From contig JAAZNU010000049.1 in NCBI GenBank assembly GCA_012798135.1, forward strand, positions 24,137 to 88,136: a DNA stretch of 64,000 nucleotides, given 5' to 3'. Shown piece after piece: positions 21,370 to 29,213 of the stretch. The position numbers and the translations under genes were made by a program. This stretch comes from Veillonellaceae bacterium. GTDB taxonomy: Bacteria > Bacillota_C > Negativicutes > UBA1444. The notes beneath the pieces were generated by a model. The model worked only from the letters and a program-made list of their open reading frames with translations. It was not told the origin of the DNA and made no database searches. Numbering within the stretch: the stretch's first letter is position 1; each line of letters opens with the position of its first letter.

Positions 21370-21406
21370 GCAAAATGTGCCGGTCACGGGTACATTTTGC
21401 TCTTTT
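21370..21406 (+). terminator. terminator after yajC
   Basis: GCAAAATGTGCC pairs with GGTACATTTTGC (one G-U pair), followed by TCTTTT. It separates queA-tgt-yajC from the phosphatase gene. Confidence 0.75.
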
Positions 21407-21459
21407 CTATGAATTTTTAACCTAGCTGCATACCGGTCAGCAGATCGGAGGATGACAGG

Positions 21460-22164
21460 ATGGAAATCGTGGTAGGCATTGCCAAGACGCAAAAATATGC
21501 CGCAACGGGCATCGGCGACGGCGTGGAGGTCATGGCAAGGCCAGCGGGCGGGTTGACCGCCATTCTGGCGGATGGTCACGGCGCCGGCAGGTCAGTTGGC
21601 GGGATCAGCTCTACGGCTGCGTTGAAAGCGGCGCAGTTGATCGCGGAGGGGGTCCGGGATAATTTTGTTCCCCGGTCCATTTACGATTATTTCTGCGCAA
21701 TCCGGGAAATCAACTTTTCAGTGGCTCTGACGCTGATTAGTGCGGACTTGGAAGCAGGGAAACTGACTTTTTGTCGGAATACGAATTCTCCGGTACTGGT
21801 TTGTCATGAATTCGGCATAGATATTTACGACGAGCCGTCGCCAGCGATCGGCGCACAGAAAAACATCAAGTCTTTGCTGACGCAATTGGATTTGAATGAA
21901 GGTATGATCGCCGTGACGTTTTCCGATGGAGTTTTAAACGCCGGTCATCGCAAGGGTCGTTTTTTTGATCTGAAATCGTTAGAACGACTGTTATTGGAAA
22001 ACCGACCCCTGGATGCGCAATATCTTGCGGAATCCATTTTGGACCGGGCCATGGCGCTGGACGGATATCAGGCGGCGGATCATATGTCGGTGATTGTTAT
22101 GGGAATTGATAACCGGCAGTTCGACAACAAGCTGGAGACCCGAACCATACATTATCTGGCCTGA
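21460..22164 (+). CDS. SpoIIE-like PP2C serine phosphatase
   Basis: Stand-alone PP2C/SpoIIE-type phosphatase domain of 234 residues. Metal-site Asp residues appear in TGIGDGVEV (about 20), LADGHGAG (about 38), TFSDGVLNAG (about 150) and AADHMSVIV (about 210). No PAS, GAF or membrane segment is attached, so its signal input is unclear. RBS GGAGGATGA precedes the ATG. It sits between yajC and secDF, with a terminator before it and a strong promoter after it, and is thus probably its own unit. A partner anti-anti-sigma factor is not encoded here. Confidence 0.82.
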   Translation: MEIVVGIAKTQKYAATGIGDGVEVMARPAGGLTAILADGHGAGRSVGGISSTAALKAAQLIAEGVRDNFVPRSIYDYFCAIREINFSVALTLISADLEAGKLTFCRNTNSPVLVCHEFGIDIYDEPSPAIGAQKNIKSLLTQLDLNEGMIAVTFSDGVLNAGHRKGRFFDLKSLERLLLENRPLDAQYLAESILDRAMALDGYQAADHMSVIVMGIDNRQFDNKLETRTIHYLA

Positions 22165-22194
22165 TATAACCGAAGCCGCAACAGTGGGTTTTGA

Positions 22195-22224
22195 TTGACA
22201 CCGTTGTTGACGAAAGACTATAAT
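22195..22224 (+). promoter_or_regulatory. strong promoter for secDF
   Basis: Consensus TTGACA at 22195-22200 and TATAAT at 22219-22224 with an 18-base spacer, about 40 bases before the secD start. Confidence 0.85.
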
Positions 22225-22262
22225 ATTCATGTTTGAAATTAGAACGGTTGGGGGGAAACTAC

Positions 22263-23468
22263 TTGAGATCGGCAGAACTTACCAAGTTTTTGGCCGTAGT
22301 CGCCATCATTGTTCTGGTCTGTGGCTACTATATTACCCCGCTCGCCTTGTCGGTCAAGCAAGGTCTTGACTTGCAAGGGGGAACGCATGTAGTGCTGGAA
22401 GCTGTCGACACGCCGGAAGCCAAGGTGGACGAAGATGCTGTTAAACGGGTTCTCAAAATTATTGAAAAACGCATTAATGAACTGGGATTGACCGAGCCGT
22501 TGATTCAGCGCCAAGGCGAACGTCGTATCATCATCGAGTTGCCGGGGGTCAAGGATCCGGAAAAGGCAATAGAGATGATCGGCAAGACGGCTTTGTTGGA
22601 ATTCCAGGATGAGAAGGGCATTACCTATCTCACCGGTAAAGACCTGAAAGATGCGAAAGCGCAAATTGATCAGGCCAAACAGAACTTGGTTGCACTGGAG
22701 TTTACCGACCAGGGCGGCAAGGTATTCGGCGAGCTGACCAGCAAAAACGTCGGCAAGCACATTGCGATTCTGTTGGATAAACAAGTTCTCACCAATCCGG
22801 TAGTCAATGAGCCGATTATGGGCGGCAAGGCTGTCATTACCGGCAACCGTTCCATTGAAGAAGCCGAACGTCTGGCCATACTGCTTCGCTCCGGCTCCTT
22901 GCCTGTCAAGGTCGAAATTCTGGAAACGCGGACAGTCGGTCCGACTCTGGGCGATGATAGCAAGGCCAAGAGCATGACAGCCTTTACGGTTGGGATTATC
23001 CTGATTTCCGTATTTATGTTCTTGTTCTACCGACTCTCCGGTTTTGTTGCCAATGTATCTCTGCTACTGTATGTGGTATTACTTCTGGTGTCTCTAAAAG
23101 TGCTCAACGCCACGCTGACTTTGCCCGGAATTGCCGGTATCATTTTGTCAATGGGCATGGCGGTCGATGCCAACGTGTTGATCTTTGAACGCTTTAAAGA
23201 AGAACTGCGAGCCGGAAAAACTCTTCGCGCATCCATGGATGCCGGCTTTAGCCGCGCTTTCACGACGATTTTTGATTCCAACGTCACTACGTTGTTTGCG
23301 GCGGTGATTTTGTTCTTCCTCGGCAGCGGACCGATTAAAGGATTTGCCGTAACGTTGAGTTTGGGCATTCTGCTCAGCATGTTTACAGCAATAACAGTCA
23401 CCAAATTTTTGCTGAGAATGCTGATGAACGCCCACATGTTCAAAAGCGGCAAAGCATATGGAGCGTAG
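22263..23468 (+). CDS. secD: protein translocase subunit SecD
   Basis: Membrane subunit that uses the ion gradient to pull secreted proteins across. The 401 residues show a first membrane helix (about 10-27), GLDLQGGTHVVLEA, the periplasmic P1 region with ELPGVKDPEKA, and the five-helix C-terminal block with GIILSMGMAVDANVLIFERFKEE. Frame-open TTG 22233 is rejected: the GGGGGG Shine-Dalgarno is 7 bases before TTG 22263. secF follows. Confidence 0.95.
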   Translation: MRSAELTKFLAVVAIIVLVCGYYITPLALSVKQGLDLQGGTHVVLEAVDTPEAKVDEDAVKRVLKIIEKRINELGLTEPLIQRQGERRIIIELPGVKDPEKAIEMIGKTALLEFQDEKGITYLTGKDLKDAKAQIDQAKQNLVALEFTDQGGKVFGELTSKNVGKHIAILLDKQVLTNPVVNEPIMGGKAVITGNRSIEEAERLAILLRSGSLPVKVEILETRTVGPTLGDDSKAKSMTAFTVGIILISVFMFLFYRLSGFVANVSLLLYVVLLLVSLKVLNATLTLPGIAGIILSMGMAVDANVLIFERFKEELRAGKTLRASMDAGFSRAFTTIFDSNVTTLFAAVILFFLGSGPIKGFAVTLSLGILLSMFTAITVTKFLLRMLMNAHMFKSGKAYGA

Positions 23469-23480
23469 GAGGTGGATGAA

Positions 23481-24386
23481 ATGAAGTTTTCGATAATTTC
23501 CAATCGCAATTTATTGTTCATCTTCTCGCTGGTGGTCATATGCGCAGGAATATTTTCCATAATTACGCAAGGCTTCAATCAGGGGATTGACTTTACTGGC
23601 GGCACGATGATCGACCTGAAATTTGAAAAACCGGTGACAGTGGCCCAGGTGCGCGACGTTTTGGCGGGATACAAACTGGAAAACAGTGTGGTCCAATTGG
23701 CGGGTACCGAAAAAACCGACGCGTCTCCCAATGTGTTGATTCGTTGCCACGTCTTGAGCGAGACGGAACGGAAAGACGTATTGAATGGTTTTAACGCTAA
23801 ACTTGGCAAATTCGATATCATGCGGATCGAGAAGGTTGGCGCGACAATCGGCTCGGAGTTAACTCGGGAAGCGGCAATCGCCTTGGTGTTGTCCTGGTTG
23901 ATGATGATTGCCTATATTTCCTATCGATTTGAGTACAGGTTCGGGGTTTCAGGCATCATTGCCTTGGTTCATGATATCCTGATCGTGCTGGGCGTATTTT
24001 CAATTTTGCACAAAGAAATTGACGCTTCCTTTGTAGCCGCACTGTTGACTATTGTTGGTTATTCCATCAATGATACGATTGTTATTTTTGACCGGATACG
24101 TGAAAATATGAAAGCGATGAAGAAGGGCGAAAGCCTGGCCGATATGGTCGACCGTAGCATCTGGCAGACGATGACGCGTTCCATTTATACGGTTTTAACC
24201 GTATTGTTCGCTACTGCGGCGTTATATTTCCTGGGCGGTGAAACAACCAAAAACTTTTCGCTGGCATTGCTGATTGGCTTTGTATCCGGAACCTATTCCT
24301 CTATTTTTATTGCCAGCCCCATCTGGGTAATGTGGAAACAGCGTGACGAACGTAGACGGCTGGAACATAAAACCCGTCCGGCATAG
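23481..24386 (+). CDS. secF: protein translocase subunit SecF
   Basis: Partner of SecD. The 301 residues have the first helix (about 7-27), DFTGGTMIDLKF, and the RND-type helices with GYSINDTIVIFDRIREN (about 195) and TRSIYTVLTVLFAT. The start is ATG 23481, 6 bases after AGGAGGTG; an in-frame GTG at 23472 overlaps that Shine-Dalgarno. Followed by a strong terminator. Confidence 0.95.
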   Translation: MKFSIISNRNLLFIFSLVVICAGIFSIITQGFNQGIDFTGGTMIDLKFEKPVTVAQVRDVLAGYKLENSVVQLAGTEKTDASPNVLIRCHVLSETERKDVLNGFNAKLGKFDIMRIEKVGATIGSELTREAAIALVLSWLMMIAYISYRFEYRFGVSGIIALVHDILIVLGVFSILHKEIDASFVAALLTIVGYSINDTIVIFDRIRENMKAMKKGESLADMVDRSIWQTMTRSIYTVLTVLFATAALYFLGGETTKNFSLALLIGFVSGTYSSIFIASPIWVMWKQRDERRRLEHKTRPA

Positions 24387-24397
24387 TTGCTCTCAGC

Positions 24398-24435
24398 CAG
24401 GGGTCGGGATAGAATCCGATCCCTGATTTTTTTTT
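24398..24435 (+). terminator. terminator after secF
   Basis: CAGGGGTCGGGAT pairs with ATCCGATCCCTG (with a G-U pair), then a run of nine to ten Ts. Confidence 0.9.
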
Positions 24436-24482
24436 GCGTTGTTGCCGAATTCTCCAACAAATTTTTTTTTAAGGCAGGAATT

Positions 24483-24498
24483 CCACTATATATTGCGT
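24483..24498 (+). promoter_or_regulatory. NrdR box overlapping the nrdR promoter
   Basis: CCACTATATATTGCGT matches the known NrdR box (ACACWATATATWGTGT) at 14 of 16 positions. It abuts TATAAT at 24498-24503, placing a repressor directly over the promoter of nrdR-nrdD-nrdG. The usual second box about 31 bases away is not convincing. Confidence 0.6.
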
Positions 24499-24554
24499 AT
24501 AATATATAACGGACTCATACATATGCGGAAGATACAGTGAAGGAGCGATGCTGA

Positions 24555-25070
24555 TTGCGATGCCCTTTTTGCGACTATCCGGACAGCAAGGTGATTGATT
24601 CGCGAGCGGCGGAAGAGGGAAATTCGATTCGGCGTCGGCGCGAATGTCTTCAATGCGCCAAGCGCTTCACTACTTATGAGATGGTGGAAGATTTGCCGTT
24701 GCGGGTGGTAAAGAAAGACGGACGGCGCATGGCGTTCGATCGAACAAAAATTCTTAACGGCCTAATGAAGGCATGCGAAAAACGGCCAATTTCGTTGAAA
24801 ACCCTCGAAGAAACTACCGACAAAGTCGAAAAGGAACTCCGCAACACGATGGAAAGGGAAATATCGTCCCGGGTCATCGGCGAAGTTCTGATGAAATATC
24901 TCAAGGAATTGGATCATGTAGCGTATGTCCGTTTTGCTTCGGTATACCGTGAATTTACGGATATCGATAATTTCATGCAGGAACTCGAAGCTTTGAAAAA
25001 TGCCAAATCATTGGCGGAGGATGCCAAGACGCCGAAGTCGAAGTCGCTACAACAAGAGGGTGGGGAATAA
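24555..25070 (+). CDS. nrdR: transcriptional repressor NrdR
   Basis: Represses ribonucleotide reductase genes in response to ATP/dATP. The 171 residues start with a zinc ribbon (CPFC at 3-6, CLQC at about 31-34) followed by an ATP-cone (about 46-136). The start is a TTG with GAAGGAG upstream. It lies one base before nrdD, so regulator and target are in one operon, and an NrdR box sits at the promoter. Confidence 0.96.
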   Translation: MRCPFCDYPDSKVIDSRAAEEGNSIRRRRECLQCAKRFTTYEMVEDLPLRVVKKDGRRMAFDRTKILNGLMKACEKRPISLKTLEETTDKVEKELRNTMEREISSRVIGEVLMKYLKELDHVAYVRFASVYREFTDIDNFMQELEALKNAKSLAEDAKTPKSKSLQQEGGE

Positions 25071-25071
25071 T

Positions 25072-28000
25072 ATGTTGACAACAATCCGCAAACGTGACGG
25101 TCGGGAAGTCGCCTTTGATCCGAACAAAATCACCGAGGCAATCTACAAGGCGGCCCAGTCTGTCGGCGGGTCCGACCGGGAGATGGCAATGGAGCTGACC
25201 TTGGATGTATTGCGACTGCTCCGGCAAAAATACAACGGTCAGGGTTGCGGTGTCGAGGATGTCCAAGACATGGTGGAAAAGGTCCTGATTGAGCGAGGTC
25301 ATGCTAAAACCGCTAAGGCCTATATCCTTTACCGTTCCAAACGGAGCCGGATTCGGGACGGAAAATCGGAGTTGATGGACGCCGTTCAGGATATTCTGGT
25401 CGAAACCAGCCGCGATAACGCCAATGTATCCAATTCGCCATCGGCGAAAATGTTGCAGATTGCCAGCGCCGCCAGCAAGGCCTATTATCTCACGCGCTTG
25501 ATTCCAGAGCATCTTTCGCAGGCCCATGTGCGAGGCGATATTCATATCCATGACCTGGACTTTTATGGCAAAACATTAAACTGCATACAGATCCCGTTGG
25601 GAAAATTGCTTAAAAACGGTTTCAATAACGGCCATGGTTACATCCGGCCGCCCAAACGGCCAGGATCCGCGACGGCTTTAGCAGCCATCATTTTGCAATC
25701 TTCGCAGAACGATATGTTCGGTGGGCAGAGCTTCGCCTATTTTGACCGCGACATGTCATCCTTCATGAATGGCGTCAGTGATGATGAAGTGTTTCAGGCG
25801 ATGGAGGCATTGATTTATAATTTGAATTCCATGCATTCATTGCCGGGCGATGAACGGATCTGGGTATATGACCGTCAGGAAACCCGTCTGGAAACACTGT
25901 CTATGGAAGAATTTCATCTAAAATTCGAGCCGGGCCGTTTTGCCGCCCTTAGTCTGAATTATAAAACCGGACGCACTGAACTCAGGGAGATCACCGATTC
26001 CCTGAAACATTACAATTTCAACCGTATTTTACGTGTGCACCTCAAGAGCGGCCAGAACGTGGCCGTGACTGACAATCATTCCATAATGACGGTGAATCCG
26101 TCAGGGCAGGTAACCACCGCCTGTCCCGAAACTTTGCAGGCCGGCATTGCGCCGGCTAAATGGGAACCGGAAACACAACGGCATGTGTATGATTTACGGG
26201 CGTATCCGGCATCGCGGCGCTACCCGGTGGATACGGTGGAACTGAATGAACATCTGGCCCGTTTCTTCGGTTATTATGTTGCGGGCGGTTCATCGGCGGA
26301 AACGGAACTGACAGGCAAACATTGCGACAAGCAGTTGGAAAGCTCCGTTACCGCTGTATTAAGAAAGCTCAATCCCCGATTTACCGCCGAACTGCGCTTG
26401 GACCGGAACCGTAAAACCGGTGATCTGGTCTGTAGGGTCGGCAGTCGGTTCGCCGCATTTGTCCGTGATGCCTGCGGTACGGGAATTTCCACCAAGCGTG
26501 TGCCAACAGAGATTTTTTTTGCCGGCGAATCGATTGTCCGGGCTTTTCTGGAGGGGTTTTTCAGTGTGCAATCCGAAGAATTATACCGGGAGCAGCAAAT
26601 TGGCGCCACTTATTCCCGGGAATTGCGGGATGGAATTTGGTTACTTTTGACCCGTCTGGGTTTACTGGCGTCCTTGTCGCAGGCAACCCTGGAAACCGCC
26701 AGCGTAGCAGCAGCCGGAAATTACTATCGGATCGCCACTACGGCGAGTGCCAGCCCGGATATCTATCAGTTGCGGTCTACGGGAACGCCTTTTGATTATG
26801 AATACTTGCGTCCCTTGGTGACAGCGGTTTGCGGCAGTGAGTTTATCGACGGGTGCGCGGAGACGATTGGTCCCGAACAAATCGTAACCTGGCAAAAAGC
26901 ACTGGCTAGCCGGGCTTTGACGGAATCCGAAAAAAACAGGATCGGAGAAATCGCTGGACTGCGGCCAGAGACCCTTGTTTTAGCCGGGTTTGATGCTCCC
27001 GTGCATTTAGCCGAACTATGCACGCGGCTATATCTTACAGAGCCGGATCTAACGGACGCCTCCGCCAATGACGCCGAATTTATGACGAGGCAGGCGCAAC
27101 GGATTTTACGGAAAAATGCTGCAATTTGCGACTTGTTACAGGTTCTGCAACGCGCCAGCCAGATGTATCCCATCGCTGTCGATTCTCTGGCTGAACAGCC
27201 GATGGAGCGTTATGTCTATGATATTTCCGTTGCAGACAATGAAAATTTTCTGACCGCGCAAGGAATTTTTGTGCATAATTCCCGCGCCGGCGCCCAAGTC
27301 CCCTTTTCCAGCCTGAACGTTGGCACGGAAACGTCGCCGGAAGGCCGGGCTGTGACCCGGAATTTGCTGTTGGCTTATGAAAAGGGTTTGGGAAAAGGGG
27401 AGAACCCGATCTTCCCCAATGTCATTTTCCGTTTGAAAAAAGGCATTAATTTTAATCCGGAAGATCCAAACTATGATCTATTCCAGTTGGCGATCCGGGT
27501 GGCTTCCAAACGTCTGAACCCAACCTTCAGTTTTATGGATTCTTCATTCAACAAACCCTATGGGACGGATGTATCCTATATGGGCTGCCGAACCCGGGTC
27601 ATGGCCAATGTGAACGGACCGGCCGTGACGGACGGTCGTGGCAACCTGAGCTTCACCACGCTCAATTTGCCACGAATCGCCATTAAATCCGATCGCAATC
27701 TGATGAAATTCTATCAGCAACTGGATGCGATGTTGGATTTGATTTGCGAGCAACTGTACCACCGGTTCCAGGTCCAGGGCGCGTTGAAGGTCAAAGATAT
27801 GCCGTTTTTGATGGGACAGGGGTTATATCTTGACTCCGAAAAACTGCGCAAGGAAGACACGGTGGAGTCCGTGATCAAACACGGCACATTGTCGATTGGA
27901 TTTATTGGCCTGGCTGAAACTTTGGTCAGTCTGACCGGCCAACACCATGGTGAAAGCGACGAGGCCCAGGCGCTCGGCGAGGAAATCGTGGCCTTTATGC

Positions 28001-28530
28001 GTGACAAAACGGATCGAGCCGCCGAAAAATACCATTTGAATTATACCTTGATTGCAACACCGGCGGAGGGACTATCCGGCCGATTTGTCCGGATGGACCG
28101 TAAAGAGCACGGCATTATTCCGGGCGTGACCGATCGTGAATATTATACAAATTCCTTCCATGTTCCCGTCGATTATCCGATCAGCGCTCGTGAAAAAATG
28201 CGGCGTGAGGGTGTTTATCACAAATATACCAATGCCGGCCACATCAGTTATGTGGAGTTTGCCTCGCCCCCCATTCATAATCCGAAAGCGGTCGAAGATA
28301 TTTTGCGTTGCATGGCGGATTCCGATATCGGCTATGCCGGTATCAATTTCCCAGTGGACTTTTGCGATTCCTGCGGCCATATTGGCGTAATTGACTCGGA
28401 ATGCTGCCCGGTCTGCGGCGCCGGCAGCGTCCGCCGGGTTCGCCGGATCACGGGTTACCTGTCCACGATTGAGCGTTTTAACGATCCCAAACAGGCGGAA
28501 CTGCGCAATCGCGTGGCGCATTTCAAATAG
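25072..28530 (+). CDS. nrdD: anaerobic ribonucleotide reductase NrdD with in-frame intein
   Basis: Class III reductase making deoxynucleotides by glycyl-radical chemistry without oxygen. The precursor has 1152 residues; removing the intein (256-736) leaves 671, normal for the family. Seen: N-terminal ATP-cone (LTTIRKRDGREVAF), HIHDLD (about 160), the joined extein motif MH-SRAGAQVPFSS, a zinc site (CDSCGH and CCPVCG near 1100) and the radical loop RITGYL near the C-terminus. ATG 25072 follows GAGGGTGGGG; the frame is open 24 codons upstream into nrdR, which I reject. nrdG, its activase, follows. Confidence 0.96.
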   Translation: MLTTIRKRDGREVAFDPNKITEAIYKAAQSVGGSDREMAMELTLDVLRLLRQKYNGQGCGVEDVQDMVEKVLIERGHAKTAKAYILYRSKRSRIRDGKSELMDAVQDILVETSRDNANVSNSPSAKMLQIASAASKAYYLTRLIPEHLSQAHVRGDIHIHDLDFYGKTLNCIQIPLGKLLKNGFNNGHGYIRPPKRPGSATALAAIILQSSQNDMFGGQSFAYFDRDMSSFMNGVSDDEVFQAMEALIYNLNSMHSLPGDERIWVYDRQETRLETLSMEEFHLKFEPGRFAALSLNYKTGRTELREITDSLKHYNFNRILRVHLKSGQNVAVTDNHSIMTVNPSGQVTTACPETLQAGIAPAKWEPETQRHVYDLRAYPASRRYPVDTVELNEHLARFFGYYVAGGSSAETELTGKHCDKQLESSVTAVLRKLNPRFTAELRLDRNRKTGDLVCRVGSRFAAFVRDACGTGISTKRVPTEIFFAGESIVRAFLEGFFSVQSEELYREQQIGATYSRELRDGIWLLLTRLGLLASLSQATLETASVAAAGNYYRIATTASASPDIYQLRSTGTPFDYEYLRPLVTAVCGSEFIDGCAETIGPEQIVTWQKALASRALTESEKNRIGEIAGLRPETLVLAGFDAPVHLAELCTRLYLTEPDLTDASANDAEFMTRQAQRILRKNAAICDLLQVLQRASQMYPIAVDSLAEQPMERYVYDISVADNENFLTAQGIFVHNSRAGAQVPFSSLNVGTETSPEGRAVTRNLLLAYEKGLGKGENPIFPNVIFRLKKGINFNPEDPNYDLFQLAIRVASKRLNPTFSFMDSSFNKPYGTDVSYMGCRTRVMANVNGPAVTDGRGNLSFTTLNLPRIAIKSDRNLMKFYQQLDAMLDLICEQLYHRFQVQGALKVKDMPFLMGQGLYLDSEKLRKEDTVESVIKHGTLSIGFIGLAETLVSLTGQHHGESDEAQALGEEIVAFMRDKTDRAAEKYHLNYTLIATPAEGLSGRFVRMDRKEHGIIPGVTDREYYTNSFHVPVDYPISAREKMRREGVYHKYTNAGHISYVEFASPPIHNPKAVEDILRCMADSDIGYAGINFPVDFCDSCGHIGVIDSECCPVCGAGSVRRVRRITGYLSTIERFNDPKQAELRNRVAHFK
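25837..27279 (+). mobile_element. NrdD intein with degenerate LAGLIDADG endonuclease
   Basis: A 481-residue intein inserted between His255 and Ser737 of the precursor. It starts SLPGDERI (Ser1 in place of the more usual Cys), has block B TDNH (intein 78-81, the TxxH motif), block F YVYDISVADNENFL, and ends FVHN before Ser +1, so all splicing residues are present. The central domain has both dodecapeptides (LARFFGYYVAGGS at 140-152, FLEGFFSVQS at 237-246), but the catalytic acids are Gly150 and Gln245. Splicing is therefore likely and homing cleavage unlikely. Confidence 0.92.
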
Positions 28531-28545
28531 AACGGGGCATTGGCA

Positions 28546-29064
28546 ATGCAAATTCAATTGGCGGGAATAGTAAAAGAAAGCGTCGTTGACGGACCGGGAA
28601 TCCGAATGGTGGTTTTTGTTCAGGGGTGCCCACATCATTGCAACGGTTGTCATAATCCCGACACGCATGACCCGGCTGGCGGTTATGCATCCACGACGGA
28701 AGAGATTATTGCCGCTTTGCCCGACGGGAAATTGGTCAGTGGCGTGACATTGTCAGGCGGGGAACCGCTTTGCCAGCCCGAAGCCATGGCGATGATCGCT
28801 GCCGCTGCCAAAAACCGGGGCCTTTCCGTGGTTACCTATACGGGTTACAGCTTTGAAACATTGTTGGAGTGGGCGAAAGAGAACCCGGCTGTTTTGACTT
28901 TGCTGCAATGCACGGATATTATGATCGACGGTCCCTATCAACAGGAAAAACGTGATTTGACACTGGCTTTCCGAGGCTCTGCCAATCAACGCCTGATCGA
29001 TGTTCCGGCGTCGGTTAAGACCGGTACGACGCAAGAATGGACGGACCCGGCCTGGTTGTTCTGA
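28546..29064 (+). CDS. nrdG: anaerobic RNR-activating radical SAM protein NrdG
   Basis: Generates the glycyl radical on NrdD using S-adenosylmethionine. The 172 residues carry the activase-type cluster motif in CPHHCNGCHNP (C-x3-C-x2-C, about 29-36), VDGPGIR before it, and SGGEPL (about 70). ATG 28546 is preferred over TTG 28540 because of spacing to GGGG. It follows nrdD by 15 bases and is ended by a terminator. Confidence 0.95.
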   Translation: MQIQLAGIVKESVVDGPGIRMVVFVQGCPHHCNGCHNPDTHDPAGGYASTTEEIIAALPDGKLVSGVTLSGGEPLCQPEAMAMIAAAAKNRGLSVVTYTGYSFETLLEWAKENPAVLTLLQCTDIMIDGPYQQEKRDLTLAFRGSANQRLIDVPASVKTGTTQEWTDPAWLF

Positions 29065-29133
29065 CGGTGGGCGTCGGATTATGGAATCTGAATAAGATTG
29101 CGGCAATGCATATTTGCTTTAATGCCTGTACCG

Positions 29134-29162
29134 ATCCCTGTTTGCAAGAACAGGGATTTTTT
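29134..29162 (+). terminator. terminator after nrdG
   Basis: ATCCCTGTT pairs with AACAGGGAT across a TGCAAG loop, followed by TTTTTT. Confidence 0.9.
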
Positions 29163-29178
29163 ACAGAAACGGGATGCG

Positions 29179-29207
29179 TTGTCTTCGACAAGAGGGTGTG
29201 ACATAAT
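29179..29207 (+). promoter_or_regulatory. promoter directly abutting the radical SAM gene
   Basis: TTGTCT at 29179-29184 and CATAAT at 29202-29207 with a 17-base spacer. Only six bases separate the -10 from the ATG at 29214, so transcription would begin at or next to the start codon. Confidence 0.55.
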
Positions 29208-29213
29208 AGTTCT

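Noticed and set aside
24514..24529. Second NrdR box at the canonical spacing
   Set aside because: Only a handful of positions match the consensus; not distinguishable from chance.
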